Of a stretch of 64,000 nt of DNA, positions 57,447 through 64,000 are shown one piece after another; the stretch's first letter is position 1; every line of letters starts with the position of its first letter. The stretch comes from Rahnella victoriana. GTDB taxonomy: Bacteria > Pseudomonadota > Gammaproteobacteria > Enterobacterales > Enterobacteriaceae. The notes below the pieces were generated by a model, which did not search any database, was not told where the DNA came from, and saw only the letters and a list, made by a program, of their open reading frames with translations. The stretch lies in contig NZ_SJOJ01000001.1 of NCBI RefSeq assembly GCF_004330295.1, positions 124,001 to 188,000 of the forward strand, read 5' to 3'. The translations under genes were made by a program, and so were the position numbers.

Positions 57447-58486
57447 AACCTGAAAACACACAGCTGGCGCCCGATGGCCAGCCGTTTGAACAGGTGACGC
57501 TACAGAATGCGGCCGGTGCCACCGCCACATTCATGGACTGGGGCGCGACCTGGTTATCCTTCACCCTGCCGCTGGCGGATGGCACGACACGCGAGTTGCT
57601 GCTCGGCTGTCAGTCCCCGCAGGAATACATGAACCAGAGCGCGTATCTCGGCGCGACCGTGGGACGTTACGCCAACCGTATCGCCCGCGCGCAGTTTGAT
57701 ATCGACGGCAAACCGCATCTGGTGGTCGCGAATCAGGGCGTTCATCAGCTTCATGGCGGGCCGGAAGGTTTCCATGCGCGCCGCTGGACGATTCTGGAAC
57801 AGACCGCGCAGAAGCTGACGTTCCAGCTGTTTTCGGCCGACGGCGATCAGGGTTATCCGGGCAATATGACCGCGAAGGTGCATTACCAGCTGACGGACGA
57901 TAACCGTCTGGAAATTCGTTACGAAGCCACCGTGGATAAGCTGTGTCCGGTCAATCTGACCAATCATGCCTATTTCAATCTCGACGGCGAAGGCACCGAT
58001 GCGCGCCAGCACAAGCTGCAACTGTTCGCTGACCGCTTCCTGCCGGTCGACAGTGACGGCATTCCCTGTGCGGATCCGACCCCGGTTGAAAACACCGGCA
58101 TGAATTTCAACGCGGCAAAAACGCTGGCGAAGGATTTCCTCAAGGATCGCGATCAGCAGCGGGTGAAAGGCTATGATCACGCCTACCTGCTGAACCGCAC
58201 CTGCAATACCGGCACGAATCCGGCGGCGCATTTGTGGTCCGCTGACGGCAAAGTCAAAATGACCATGTTCACCTCCGCGCCCGCCGTACAGCTCTATAGC
58301 GGCAATTTCCTCGGCGGCACACCGAACCGCAGCGGCGGCGAATATGCCAGCTACAGCGGCGTGGCGCTGGAAAGTGAATTCCTGCCAGACAGCCCGAACC
58401 ACGCGACCTGGCCACAGCCCAGCTGCTGGATAAAACCGGGACAGGCGTATAAATCCGCCACCACCTATCAGTTCTTCGCGCTGTAA
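57440..58486 (+). CDS. galM: Aldose 1-epimerase GalM
   Basis: Mutarotase (348 residues) that converts beta- to alpha-galactose for GalK. Key residues are in [26 protein letters not shown] and the catalytic glutamate near [17 protein letters not shown]. The start [14 protein letters not shown] follows AAGGAG inside the end of galK; the open frame nine codons upstream lies entirely in galK. Confidence 0.96.
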   Translation: MLKPENTQLAPDGQPFEQVTLQNAAGATATFMDWGATWLSFTLPLADGTTRELLLGCQSPQEYMNQSAYLGATVGRYANRIARAQFDIDGKPHLVVANQGVHQLHGGPEGFHARRWTILEQTAQKLTFQLFSADGDQGYPGNMTAKVHYQLTDDNRLEIRYEATVDKLCPVNLTNHAYFNLDGEGTDARQHKLQLFADRFLPVDSDGIPCADPTPVENTGMNFNAAKTLAKDFLKDRDQQRVKGYDHAYLLNRTCNTGTNPAAHLWSADGKVKMTMFTSAPAVQLYSGNFLGGTPNRSGGEYASYSGVALESEFLPDSPNHATWPQPSCWIKPGQAYKSATTYQFFAL

Positions 58487-58495
58487 TTTGCTCAG

Positions 58496-58517
58496 GACAG
58501 GGTCGCCCGGCCCTGTC
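58496..58517 (+). terminator. Probable terminator of galETKM
   Basis: GACAGGG / CCCTGTC stem with an 8-nt loop begins 10 bp after the galM stop; the tail (TTCCTCTGTTCC) is only moderately U-rich. Confidence 0.55.
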
Positions 58518-58650
58518 TTCCTCTGTTCCGACTTGTGCGAATTTGTGACTCACGGCGCATCTGACCCGGCACATTTTCAGCTAAAGGCATTTCCCGCATC
58601 TACGCTTAGAGAGTGTCCTGCGTAAAAGGACGTTTAATAAGGAGTTCGTT

Positions 58651-58983
58651 ATGCGTTTACCTGTTGTGTTATCCCTGCTGGCCACATTGTGCGCGGCGGG
58701 TTCCGCGCTGGCGGCCGACCCGGTGAAAGTCCCTTCCCCTGCTCAGACTGAGCAACGCCAAAAGATGACCGACTGTAATCAGCAGGCCACCACGCAGTCG
58801 CTGAAAGGCGATGAGCGAAAAAAATTCATGAGTAACTGCCTTAAAGCAGAGGCAAAAACGGACGATAAACTGAATCCGCAACAGCAGAAGATGAAAACCT
58901 GTAACGCAGACGCGGCGAAACAAGATCTGAAGGGCGATGCCCGTAAAACCTTCATGAGCACCTGCCTGAAAAAAGCCAGCTGA
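58651..58983 (+). CDS. psiF: PsiF-family periplasmic protein
   Basis: Exported protein of 110 residues with a 21-residue signal peptide (cut after ALAA). Two copies of the PsiF repeat follow: KMTDCNQQATTQSLKGDERKKFMSNCLK and KMKTCNADAAKQDLKGDARKTFMSTCLK, each with a pair of cysteines. E. coli psiF is induced by phosphate starvation. The start is preceded by AATAAGGAG. It lies alone between galM and gpmA, with its own terminator. No Pho box is seen. Confidence 0.92.
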   Translation: MRLPVVLSLLATLCAAGSALAADPVKVPSPAQTEQRQKMTDCNQQATTQSLKGDERKKFMSNCLKAEAKTDDKLNPQQQKMKTCNADAAKQDLKGDARKTFMSTCLKKAS

Positions 58984-59001
58984 TCCCCCGGTCTGGTGGA
59001 T

Positions 59002-59042
59002 AAAACGCGCTGTCCGGCGAACGGTCTGCGCGTTTTGTTTTA
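59002..59042 (+). terminator. Intrinsic terminator of psiF
   Basis: AAAACGCGC / GCGCGTTTT with a 17-nt loop that has GC-rich arms of its own, followed by GTTTTAC. Confidence 0.7.
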
Positions 59043-59113
59043 CATCGCCGCAGCAAATTCGTTATGTTTAATACAAACGGACTCCCGCGAAGCCTTCCTG
59101 ACGTAGTTTCAGA

Positions 59114-59159
59114 TTGCTGAGTGGGACGCCCAGACCCTATAATGATAACTGTTATCATT
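59114..59159 (+). promoter_or_regulatory. gpmA promoter with Fur box
   Basis: TTGCTG (59114-59119) and TATAAT (59138-59143) form a promoter with an 18-bp spacer. The 19-bp palindrome AATGATAACTGTTATCATT (59141-59159) overlaps the -10 and start; it fits the Fur consensus GATAATGATAATCATTATC at most positions. gpmA is a known Fur target in E. coli. Confidence 0.8.
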
Positions 59160-59188
59160 GAAAATTCAGTTAACTGAGGAGTTTAGCT

Positions 59189-59941
59189 ATGGCTGTAACC
59201 AAGCTGGTGCTGGTAAGACACGGTGAAAGTGAGTGGAACAAAGAAAACCGTTTTACCGGTTGGCATGATGTTGACTTGTCCGAGAAAGGCCGCACTGAAG
59301 CAAAAGCTGCGGGTCAGCTGCTGAAAGACGAAGGCTTCCAATTTGATTTCGCTTACACCTCCGTGCTGAAACGCGCCATCCATACTCTGTGGAACGTTTT
59401 GGACGAACTGAACCAGCCATGGCTGCCGGTTGAGAAATCCTGGAAACTGAACGAACGTCACTACGGTGCGTTACAGGGTCTGGATAAAGCTGAAACCGCA
59501 CAGAAATACGGTGACGAGCAAGTTAAACAATGGCGTCGTGGTTTTGCTGTGACACCACCAGAACTGGATCGCGCTGACGAACGTTTCCCGGGCCACGATC
59601 CGCGTTACGCTAAACTGACGGCTGCAGAACTGCCAACGACAGAAAGCCTGGCGCTGACCATTGACCGCGTTATCCCTTACTGGACTGACGTGATCAAACC
59701 ACGCATCGCCAGCGGCGAGCGCGTCATCATCGCGGCACACGGTAACTCCCTGCGTGCACTGGTTAAATATCTTGATAACCTGAGCGAAGAAGAAATTCTG
59801 GAACTGAACATCCCTACCGGTGTTCCGCTGGTTTACGAATTCGACGAAAACTACAAACCCCTTAAACGTTACTATCTGGGTAATGCCGACGAAATCGCAG
59901 CGAAAGCCGCGGCCGTGGCAAACCAGGGTAAAGCGAAGTAA
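59189..59941 (+). CDS. gpmA: 2,3-bisphosphoglycerate-dependent phosphoglycerate mutase GpmA
   Basis: Glycolytic enzyme (250 residues) of the histidine phosphatase family. The phosphohistidine motif [10 protein letters not shown] has H11; the second histidine is in [14 protein letters not shown]. The C-terminal tail ends NQGKAK. Codon use is strongly biased, as expected for high expression. A Fur box in the promoter suggests iron control. A strong terminator follows. Confidence 0.98.
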   Translation: MAVTKLVLVRHGESEWNKENRFTGWHDVDLSEKGRTEAKAAGQLLKDEGFQFDFAYTSVLKRAIHTLWNVLDELNQPWLPVEKSWKLNERHYGALQGLDKAETAQKYGDEQVKQWRRGFAVTPPELDRADERFPGHDPRYAKLTAAELPTTESLALTIDRVIPYWTDVIKPRIASGERVIIAAHGNSLRALVKYLDNLSEEEILELNIPTGVPLVYEFDENYKPLKRYYLGNADEIAAKAAAVANQGKAK

Positions 59942-59983
59942 TTTCGCGTTTTCTGCATGAAGCAGAAAGAGTTGAAGTTGAAT

Positions 59984-60008
59984 AGGCACGCGAAAGCGTG
60001 CCTTTTTT
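59984..60008 (+). terminator. Intrinsic terminator of gpmA
   Basis: AGGCACGC-GAAA-GCGTGCCT perfect 8-bp stem with GAAA tetraloop and a six-U run. Confidence 0.93.
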
Positions 60009-60032
60009 GTCTCTGGACCTGAGGAGAAACCG

Positions 60033-60506
60033 ATGCCCGTCAGACTCGCGTCGCCAGATGAAGCAGAAATACTTTGGGAAATAAGAAATCAGGCTATCCG
60101 CCACGGATGTAAAAATACCTATGGCGCAGACATTGTAATGGCGTGGACGCCCGAACAGATGCCTGCCGGATACCGCAAAGCTATTGCGGAGAATCCTTTT
60201 TTTGTCGCACAGGTGCACGGGCTGGACACACCCGTGGCAACAGGATTTCTGGATCTGAAAAATGGCAGTGTGGAAGCGATTTTTACGCTGCCAGAATACG
60301 AAGGGAAAGGTCTTGCCACCCAAATTCTTGCTGCCATAAAAGCAGAAGCGAAGTCGAGAGGATTCACAGCACTTACTCTGGCGTCTACGCCGAATGCCTT
60401 TGAGTTTTATAAGAAGAATGGATTCTGTCTGGTTAAAGAGAGTCTTTATCGCTCTGAGATGGCGAATGCTGATTTGCGTTGTATGGATATGCGCTGCGAA
60501 CTGTGA
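60033..60506 (+). CDS. GNAT-family N-acetyltransferase
   Basis: Protein of 157 residues with the GNAT fold. The acetyl-CoA-binding loop motif A is YEGKGLATQILAAIKAEAKSRGF, preceded by the strand GSVEAIFTLP and followed by NAFEFYKKNGFCLV (motif B). The substrate is unknown. It starts after GAGGAG, between the gpmA and aroG terminators, convergent with aroG. Confidence 0.85.
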   Translation: MPVRLASPDEAEILWEIRNQAIRHGCKNTYGADIVMAWTPEQMPAGYRKAIAENPFFVAQVHGLDTPVATGFLDLKNGSVEAIFTLPEYEGKGLATQILAAIKAEAKSRGFTALTLASTPNAFEFYKKNGFCLVKESLYRSEMANADLRCMDMRCEL

Positions 60507-60531
60507 GTCATTTTGCCCTTTTTCACCAAAG

Positions 60532-60556
60532 AAAAAGCCCCGCATAAACGGGGCTT
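60532..60556 (-). terminator. Intrinsic terminator of aroG
   Basis: AAGCCCCG / CGGGGCTT with a 6-nt loop and U-rich tail on the minus strand, 27 bp past the aroG stop. Confidence 0.88.
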
Positions 60557-60582
60557 CTGTACGCAGGGGGATGCGAAACTAT

Positions 60583-61635
60583 TTAACCGCGGCGTGCTTT
60601 TACCGCACCTGCCAGGCTGCGCAGCAGCACTTCGGTATCTTCCCAGCCGATGCAGGCATCGGTCACGCTCTGGCCGTAAACCAGCGGCTCGCCGCTGTCG
60701 AGGCTCTGATTACCTTCCACCAGATGGCTTTCCACCATCACGCCCATGATGGATTGTTCGCCGCCAGCGACCTGACCGCAGACATCTTCACACACTTCCA
60801 TCTGCTTTTTGAATTGCTTGCTGCTGTTGGCATGGCTGAAATCGATCATGATACGGGCTGGCAGGCCGCCTTTCTTCAGGCCTTCTTTCACTTCCTGCAC
60901 ATCCTGAGCACTGTAGTTTGGCTTTTTACCGCCACGCAGAATGATATGGCAGTCGTTGTTCCCGCTGGTGTTCACGATCGCGGAGTGACCCCATTTGGTG
61001 ACAGACAGGAAGCAGTGCGGTGCGCCTGCGGCGTTGATGGCATCGATAGCTACTTTGATGGTGCCGTCAGTGCCGTTTTTGAAGCCCACCGGACAGGACA
61101 AACCGGAAGACAGCTCACGGTGAACCTGAGATTCTGTGGTACGCGCGCCGATTGCGCCCCAGCTCATTAAATCCGCCAGATATTGTGGCGTGATCATGTC
61201 CAGGAACTCGCCTGCAGCAGGCAGACCGGTGTCATTAATATCCAGTAACAGTTTGCGGGCAATGCGTAAACCGTCGTTAATCTGGTAGCTGTTGTTCATG
61301 TGCGGGTCATTGATCAGCCCCTTCCAGCCCACCGTGGTACGCGGTTTTTCAAAGTAAACGCGCATAACCACTTCCAGCTCGCCCTGCAATTCTTCACGCA
61401 TTTTCAGCAGACGGGCGGCGTATTCTTTCGCGGCTTTCGGATCGTTAATAGAACAAGGGCCAATAACAACCAGCAGACGATCATCGTTTCCTTTCAGGAT
61501 CTTATGGATGGCATTACGCGCCTGAGAGACTGTTTTTGCCGCTTTGTCAGTGGCGGGGAATTTTTCCAGAAGGGCAACCGGCGGTAATAGTTCTTTAATT
61601 TCTTTGATGCGCAAATCGTCGTTTTGATAATTCAT
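60583..61635 (-). CDS. aroG: Phe-sensitive DAHP synthase AroG
   Basis: First enzyme of aromatic amino acid synthesis (350 residues), condensing phosphoenolpyruvate and erythrose 4-phosphate. Type I DAHP synthase motifs VVIGPCSINDPKAAKEYA, RVYFEKPRTTVGWKG, GARTTESQVHRELSSG and DFSHANSSK are intact. It resembles AroG (Phe-sensitive) rather than AroF or AroH. A TyrR box lies about 77-94 bp upstream of its start. In E. coli aroG also follows gpmA. Confidence 0.96.
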   Translation of the reverse strand: MNYQNDDLRIKEIKELLPPVALLEKFPATDKAAKTVSQARNAIHKILKGNDDRLLVVIGPCSINDPKAAKEYAARLLKMREELQGELEVVMRVYFEKPRTTVGWKGLINDPHMNNSYQINDGLRIARKLLLDINDTGLPAAGEFLDMITPQYLADLMSWGAIGARTTESQVHRELSSGLSCPVGFKNGTDGTIKVAIDAINAAGAPHCFLSVTKWGHSAIVNTSGNNDCHIILRGGKKPNYSAQDVQEVKEGLKKGGLPARIMIDFSHANSSKQFKKQMEVCEDVCGQVAGGEQSIMGVMVESHLVEGNQSLDSGEPLVYGQSVTDACIGWEDTEVLLRSLAGAVKARRG

Positions 61636-61711
61636 AACTGTTCCATTCGGGTGTTCATAAGAGACAAAGCGAAACGCTGACCGCGTTCAATCTAGCCGTA
61701 TTGCATGACGG

Positions 61712-61729
61712 TGTAAACCTGCTTTTACA
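61712..61729. promoter_or_regulatory. TyrR box of aroG
   Basis: TGTAAA-N6-TTTACA exactly matches the TyrR strong-box consensus, 77-94 bp upstream of aroG. Repression by TyrR with phenylalanine, as in E. coli, is likely. Confidence 0.85.
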
Positions 61730-61836
61730 CTTCCGAATAGTCTCAATTTGATTTAGCACATGAATTGTTTAGCTAGTCTTTTATCAGACACATGAAAAAC
61801 GACCACGGACCTTTCTGCAACAATGGAGATGAAATT

Positions 61837-62166
61837 ATGAAAAAGCTCGCAATCATGTTACTGACCGCAACCATGGCGCTGACCACCGGTGCTGCTTTTG
61901 CTGCCGGTGAAACATCTGCCTCCGATAACAACGGCCAGGCGAATCAGTCGAATTCCCCGGGTTCAATTCAGAAAATTGCGCCTAAAAACGTGGATAACGA
62001 CCAGATTAATAACACCAATAAACCTGCCGATGAGGTGAATACCCAGACGGATACCACCAAACATCATATGAGCAAAACGCAGGAACATGAGAAAACCATG
62101 TGCAAAGACGGACGCTGTCCAAACCAGACGCCGGGGACTTCCGAGTCTAAAGCCACCGGTAACTAA
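61837..62166 (+). CDS. ybgS: YbgS-family exported protein
   Basis: Exported protein of 109 residues: signal peptide (residues 1-22), then a low-complexity Asn/Gln/Thr-rich region ending HEKTMCKDGRCPNQTPGTS, with two cysteines conserved in E. coli YbgS. Function unknown. Start MKKLAIMLLTATM follows GGAG; the frame is open 15 codons upstream. It lies between divergent aroG and zitB as in E. coli. Confidence 0.9.
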   Translation: MKKLAIMLLTATMALTTGAAFAAGETSASDNNGQANQSNSPGSIQKIAPKNVDNDQINNTNKPADEVNTQTDTTKHHMSKTQEHEKTMCKDGRCPNQTPGTSESKATGN

Positions 62167-62188
62167 GCCCGTCATAAACTGCTCATTC

Positions 62189-62210
62189 AGGAGGAACTTC
62201 GGTTCCTCCT
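62189..62210 (+). terminator. Terminator-like hairpin after ybgS
   Basis: AGGAGGAAC-TTCG-GTTCCTCCT perfect 9-bp stem with TTCG tetraloop, 22 bp after ybgS; the following sequence is not U-rich. Confidence 0.6.
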
Positions 62211-62291
62211 TCACGTTTACGCCCCTTCTTGCAACGCCTCCTGATTACGCTATTGTGATCTTCTCTGTTCATCATTCTTGTGAATATAACT

Positions 62292-63245
62292 ATGTCTTCT
62301 ACCCTGTTACCGCAGGATAAAAACAGCCGCCGGCTGCTGCTGGCCTTCCTTGTGACGGTCATTTTTATGGTTGCGGAAGTAATTGGCGGGCTGATCTCCG
62401 GCTCGCTCGCCCTGCTGGCCGATGCCGGGCATATGCTCACCGACGCCGCAGCGTTGCTGGTTGCGCTGCTGGCGGTGCGTTTCGCGAAACGTAAACCCAA
62501 CTCGCGGCATACCTTTGGTTATCTGCGTCTGACCACCCTGGCGGCATTTGTTAACGCCACGGCATTGCTGGTCATCGTGGTGCTGATTGTCTGGGAAGCC
62601 ATCGCCCGTTTCGTCAATCCGCAGCCCGTCATGGGCACCACCATGCTGGTGATCGCCATCGCCGGTCTGTTTGCCAATATTCTGGCGTTCTGGCTGCTGC
62701 ATCAGGGTGAAGAAAAAGCCAATATCAACGTGCGCGCCGCCGCCTTACATGTGCTTGGCGATTTGCTGGGTTCGATCGGTGCCGTCGCTGCCGCGCTGAT
62801 TATCATGAACACCGGCTGGACACCCATCGACCCGATTTTGTCGGTACTGGTTTCCTGTCTCGTCCTGACCAATGCCTGGCGGTTGCTGCGGGAGAGCTTC
62901 CACGAGTTGCTGGAAGGCACGCCGGAGGAAATTGATATCGATAAACTGCGCCGCGATTTATCCATGAGCATTCCGGAGGTGCGCAACGTACATCATGTGC
63001 ATGTCTGGCAGATTGGCGAGCAACGGTTGATGACCCTGCATGTGCAGGTGATACCGCCTCACGATCACGACGCGCTGCTGGAACGCATCCGGCATCATCT
63101 GCTGGAGAAATGCCGTATCGGGCACGCGACCATTCAGATGGAATATGGCAGGTGTGAAGCGCCGGATTGCGGCATCAATGATGTGCCCGTCGTCAGCGCA
63201 GGTCATGATCATCACGGCCACAGCCACGCGCACCATCATCACTGA
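62292..63245 (+). CDS. zitB: Zinc efflux transporter ZitB (cation diffusion facilitator)
   Basis: Zn2+/H+ antiporter of the inner membrane (317 residues) with six helices. The zinc site is formed by [14 protein letters not shown] (HxxxD in TM2) and HVLGDLLGS (TM5). The C-terminal cytoplasmic domain ends in a histidine-rich tail ([14 protein letters not shown]). The ATG start at MSSTLLP has a weak ribosome site; a GTG four codons earlier is possible. Neighbour order ybgS-zitB-pnuC matches E. coli. Confidence 0.95.
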   Translation: MSSTLLPQDKNSRRLLLAFLVTVIFMVAEVIGGLISGSLALLADAGHMLTDAAALLVALLAVRFAKRKPNSRHTFGYLRLTTLAAFVNATALLVIVVLIVWEAIARFVNPQPVMGTTMLVIAIAGLFANILAFWLLHQGEEKANINVRAAALHVLGDLLGSIGAVAAALIIMNTGWTPIDPILSVLVSCLVLTNAWRLLRESFHELLEGTPEEIDIDKLRRDLSMSIPEVRNVHHVHVWQIGEQRLMTLHVQVIPPHDHDALLERIRHHLLEKCRIGHATIQMEYGRCEAPDCGINDVPVVSAGHDHHGHSHAHHHH

Positions 63246-63268
63246 TCGCGCCGCCAGCGGCAGAAAGC

Positions 63269-63295
63269 AAAACGCCTCCGTCACGGAGGCGTTTT
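63269..63295. terminator. Bidirectional terminator between zitB and pnuC
   Basis: AACGCCTCCG / CGGAGGCGTT with a 3-nt loop; U-run of five on the plus strand, A-run on the other side serves the minus strand. Confidence 0.88.
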
Positions 63296-63308
63296 TGTCA
63301 GCGCAGCA

Positions 63309-64000
63309 TCACACTGTTTGTAGCGGCCGCGAGCCATTTTGCTTCGCGCTTTTGATCCACAGCCAGGAGCCGTTCAGCGCAATCAGCGTCAGCAGGACAT
63401 ATTCCAGCGCCATTGCATAAACGCCCTGATAGGCAAAGATCGCCACACTGATCACATCGATGATGACCCACAACAGCCAGTTCTCGACGTATTTACGGGT
63501 CATCAGCAGCATGGCGACAATCGACAGCACCATCATTGAGGAATCCCAGAACGGGAAAGCATCAGGCTGAAGTGCCGGCATCTGCACAGACAGGCCAAGC
63601 GCCTGCATCAGATTGACTGCCAGCAGCGTCAGCGCGGCAAAAACGCGGTCAATGTTAAATGTCATCAGCAGAATGCCCGCGATACACACCACGCCCCATA
63701 CCAGCGCTTTCGTGCGCGGTAACCAGCGGATTTGCAACTCAGCCTGCTGATCGGCCGTCTGTCGGCTCCATGCGTACCAGCCATAAATATTGGCGGCAAA
63801 GAAAAAGACCTGCAGCAGCAAACTGGCGTAAAGCTGGATCTGGAAAAAGATAACCGCAAACAGCGTGACGTTGATCAGACCGAAAGGATAGTTGATCAGT
63901 TTCTCTTTGCTGGCGAACCAGATACACAGCAAGCCAAATATCGTGCCGACGGCTTCAATCCATGACAGATCGTATCCGCCTTTTCCAATCGGAATATGAA
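63309..64000 (-). CDS. pnuC: Nicotinamide riboside transporter PnuC, 5' end outside window
   Basis: Seven-helix facilitator for nicotinamide riboside. The frame stays open to the window edge, and upstream of the first internal Met the sequence still reads HIPIGKGGYDLSWIEAVGTI, aligned with the E. coli N-terminus, so the gene starts before the visible end. About 229 codons are seen, including QLYASLLLQVFFFAANIYGWYAWSRQT and FPFWDSSMMVLSIVAMLLMTRKYVENWLLW. In E. coli pnuC is controlled by NadR. Confidence 0.95.
   Translation of the reverse strand, partial: HIPIGKGGYDLSWIEAVGTIFGLLCIWFASKEKLINYPFGLINVTLFAVIFFQIQLYASLLLQVFFFAANIYGWYAWSRQTADQQAELQIRWLPRTKALVWGVVCIAGILLMTFNIDRVFAALTLLAVNLMQALGLSVQMPALQPDAFPFWDSSMMVLSIVAMLLMTRKYVENWLLWVIIDVISVAIFAYQGVYAMALEYVLLTLIALNGSWLWIKSAKQNGSRPLQTV

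Overview
The window is a stretch of chromosome from a Gram-negative enteric bacterium. Almost every gene has a clear counterpart in Escherichia coli, but gene order, the FAD-dependent gluconate dehydrogenase-type operon and divergent ERIC-type repeats point to a plant- or soil-associated Enterobacterales such as the Rahnella/Ewingella/Serratia group. The genus is inference; the order is well supported. No rRNA, tRNA, complete insertion sequence or CRISPR array was seen.

Layout. 1-10.6 kb: dld (cut by the window start), yohC, a heptad-repeat coiled-coil membrane protein, a three-subunit membrane sugar-acid dehydrogenase (Tat-exported small subunit, GMC flavoprotein, tri-heme cytochrome c), an Asp/Glu racemase-family protein, the 27-residue yohP, pbpG and dusC. 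10.6-16.9 kb: an MFS transporter divergent from a SufR-like regulator, then rhlE, mdtG and ybhL. 16.9-24.1 kb: the moaABCDE operon behind a molybdenum-cofactor riboswitch, ybhK, a cysteine hydrolase, a VF530-family protein and uvrB with a LexA box. 24.1-25.8 kb: a ~990-bp gene-free region with paired DnaA-box sequences and a terminator-like RNA structure, then an orphan ABC ATPase with a degenerate signature motif. 25.8-31 kb: bioBFCD and divergent bioA around a BirA operator. 31-42 kb: an accessory-looking insert (LysR, ybdL aminotransferase, solute-binding protein, a broken type VI lipase-effector gene with an intact immunity-like gene, aphA, curA, a DJ-1 family protein), then ybhB and ybhC. 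42-53.9 kb: a chemoreceptor, pgl, ybhA, two small divergent repressor-like genes, modCBA, acrZ, modE, modF, a half-size transporter and a LysR gene. 54-64 kb: galETKM with two Gal operators, psiF, gpmA with a Fur box, a GNAT protein, aroG with a TyrR box, ybgS, zitB and pnuC (cut by the window end).

Functional links. The moa genes make molybdopterin, modABC imports molybdate, ModE represses modABC when molybdate is abundant, and the riboswitch adjusts moaA to cofactor level. The bio genes form the late biotin pathway under one BirA operator. galETKM is the complete Leloir pathway; pgl, gpmA and aroG link sugar metabolism to aromatic synthesis. From ybhL to pnuC the order follows the E. coli 17-min region, so genes absent there stand out: the orphan ABC ATPase, the ybdL-to-DJ-1 block with the T6SS remnant, the chemoreceptor and the Ner/XRE pair.

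The most unusual items are the decayed Tle3-type effector whose immunity gene is intact, the orphan ABC ATPase with its long upstream region, the Ner-like/XRE switch between ybhA and modC, a structured leader before rhlE, and the paired operator-like sites at the dehydrogenase promoter. I found no clearly new multi-gene system.
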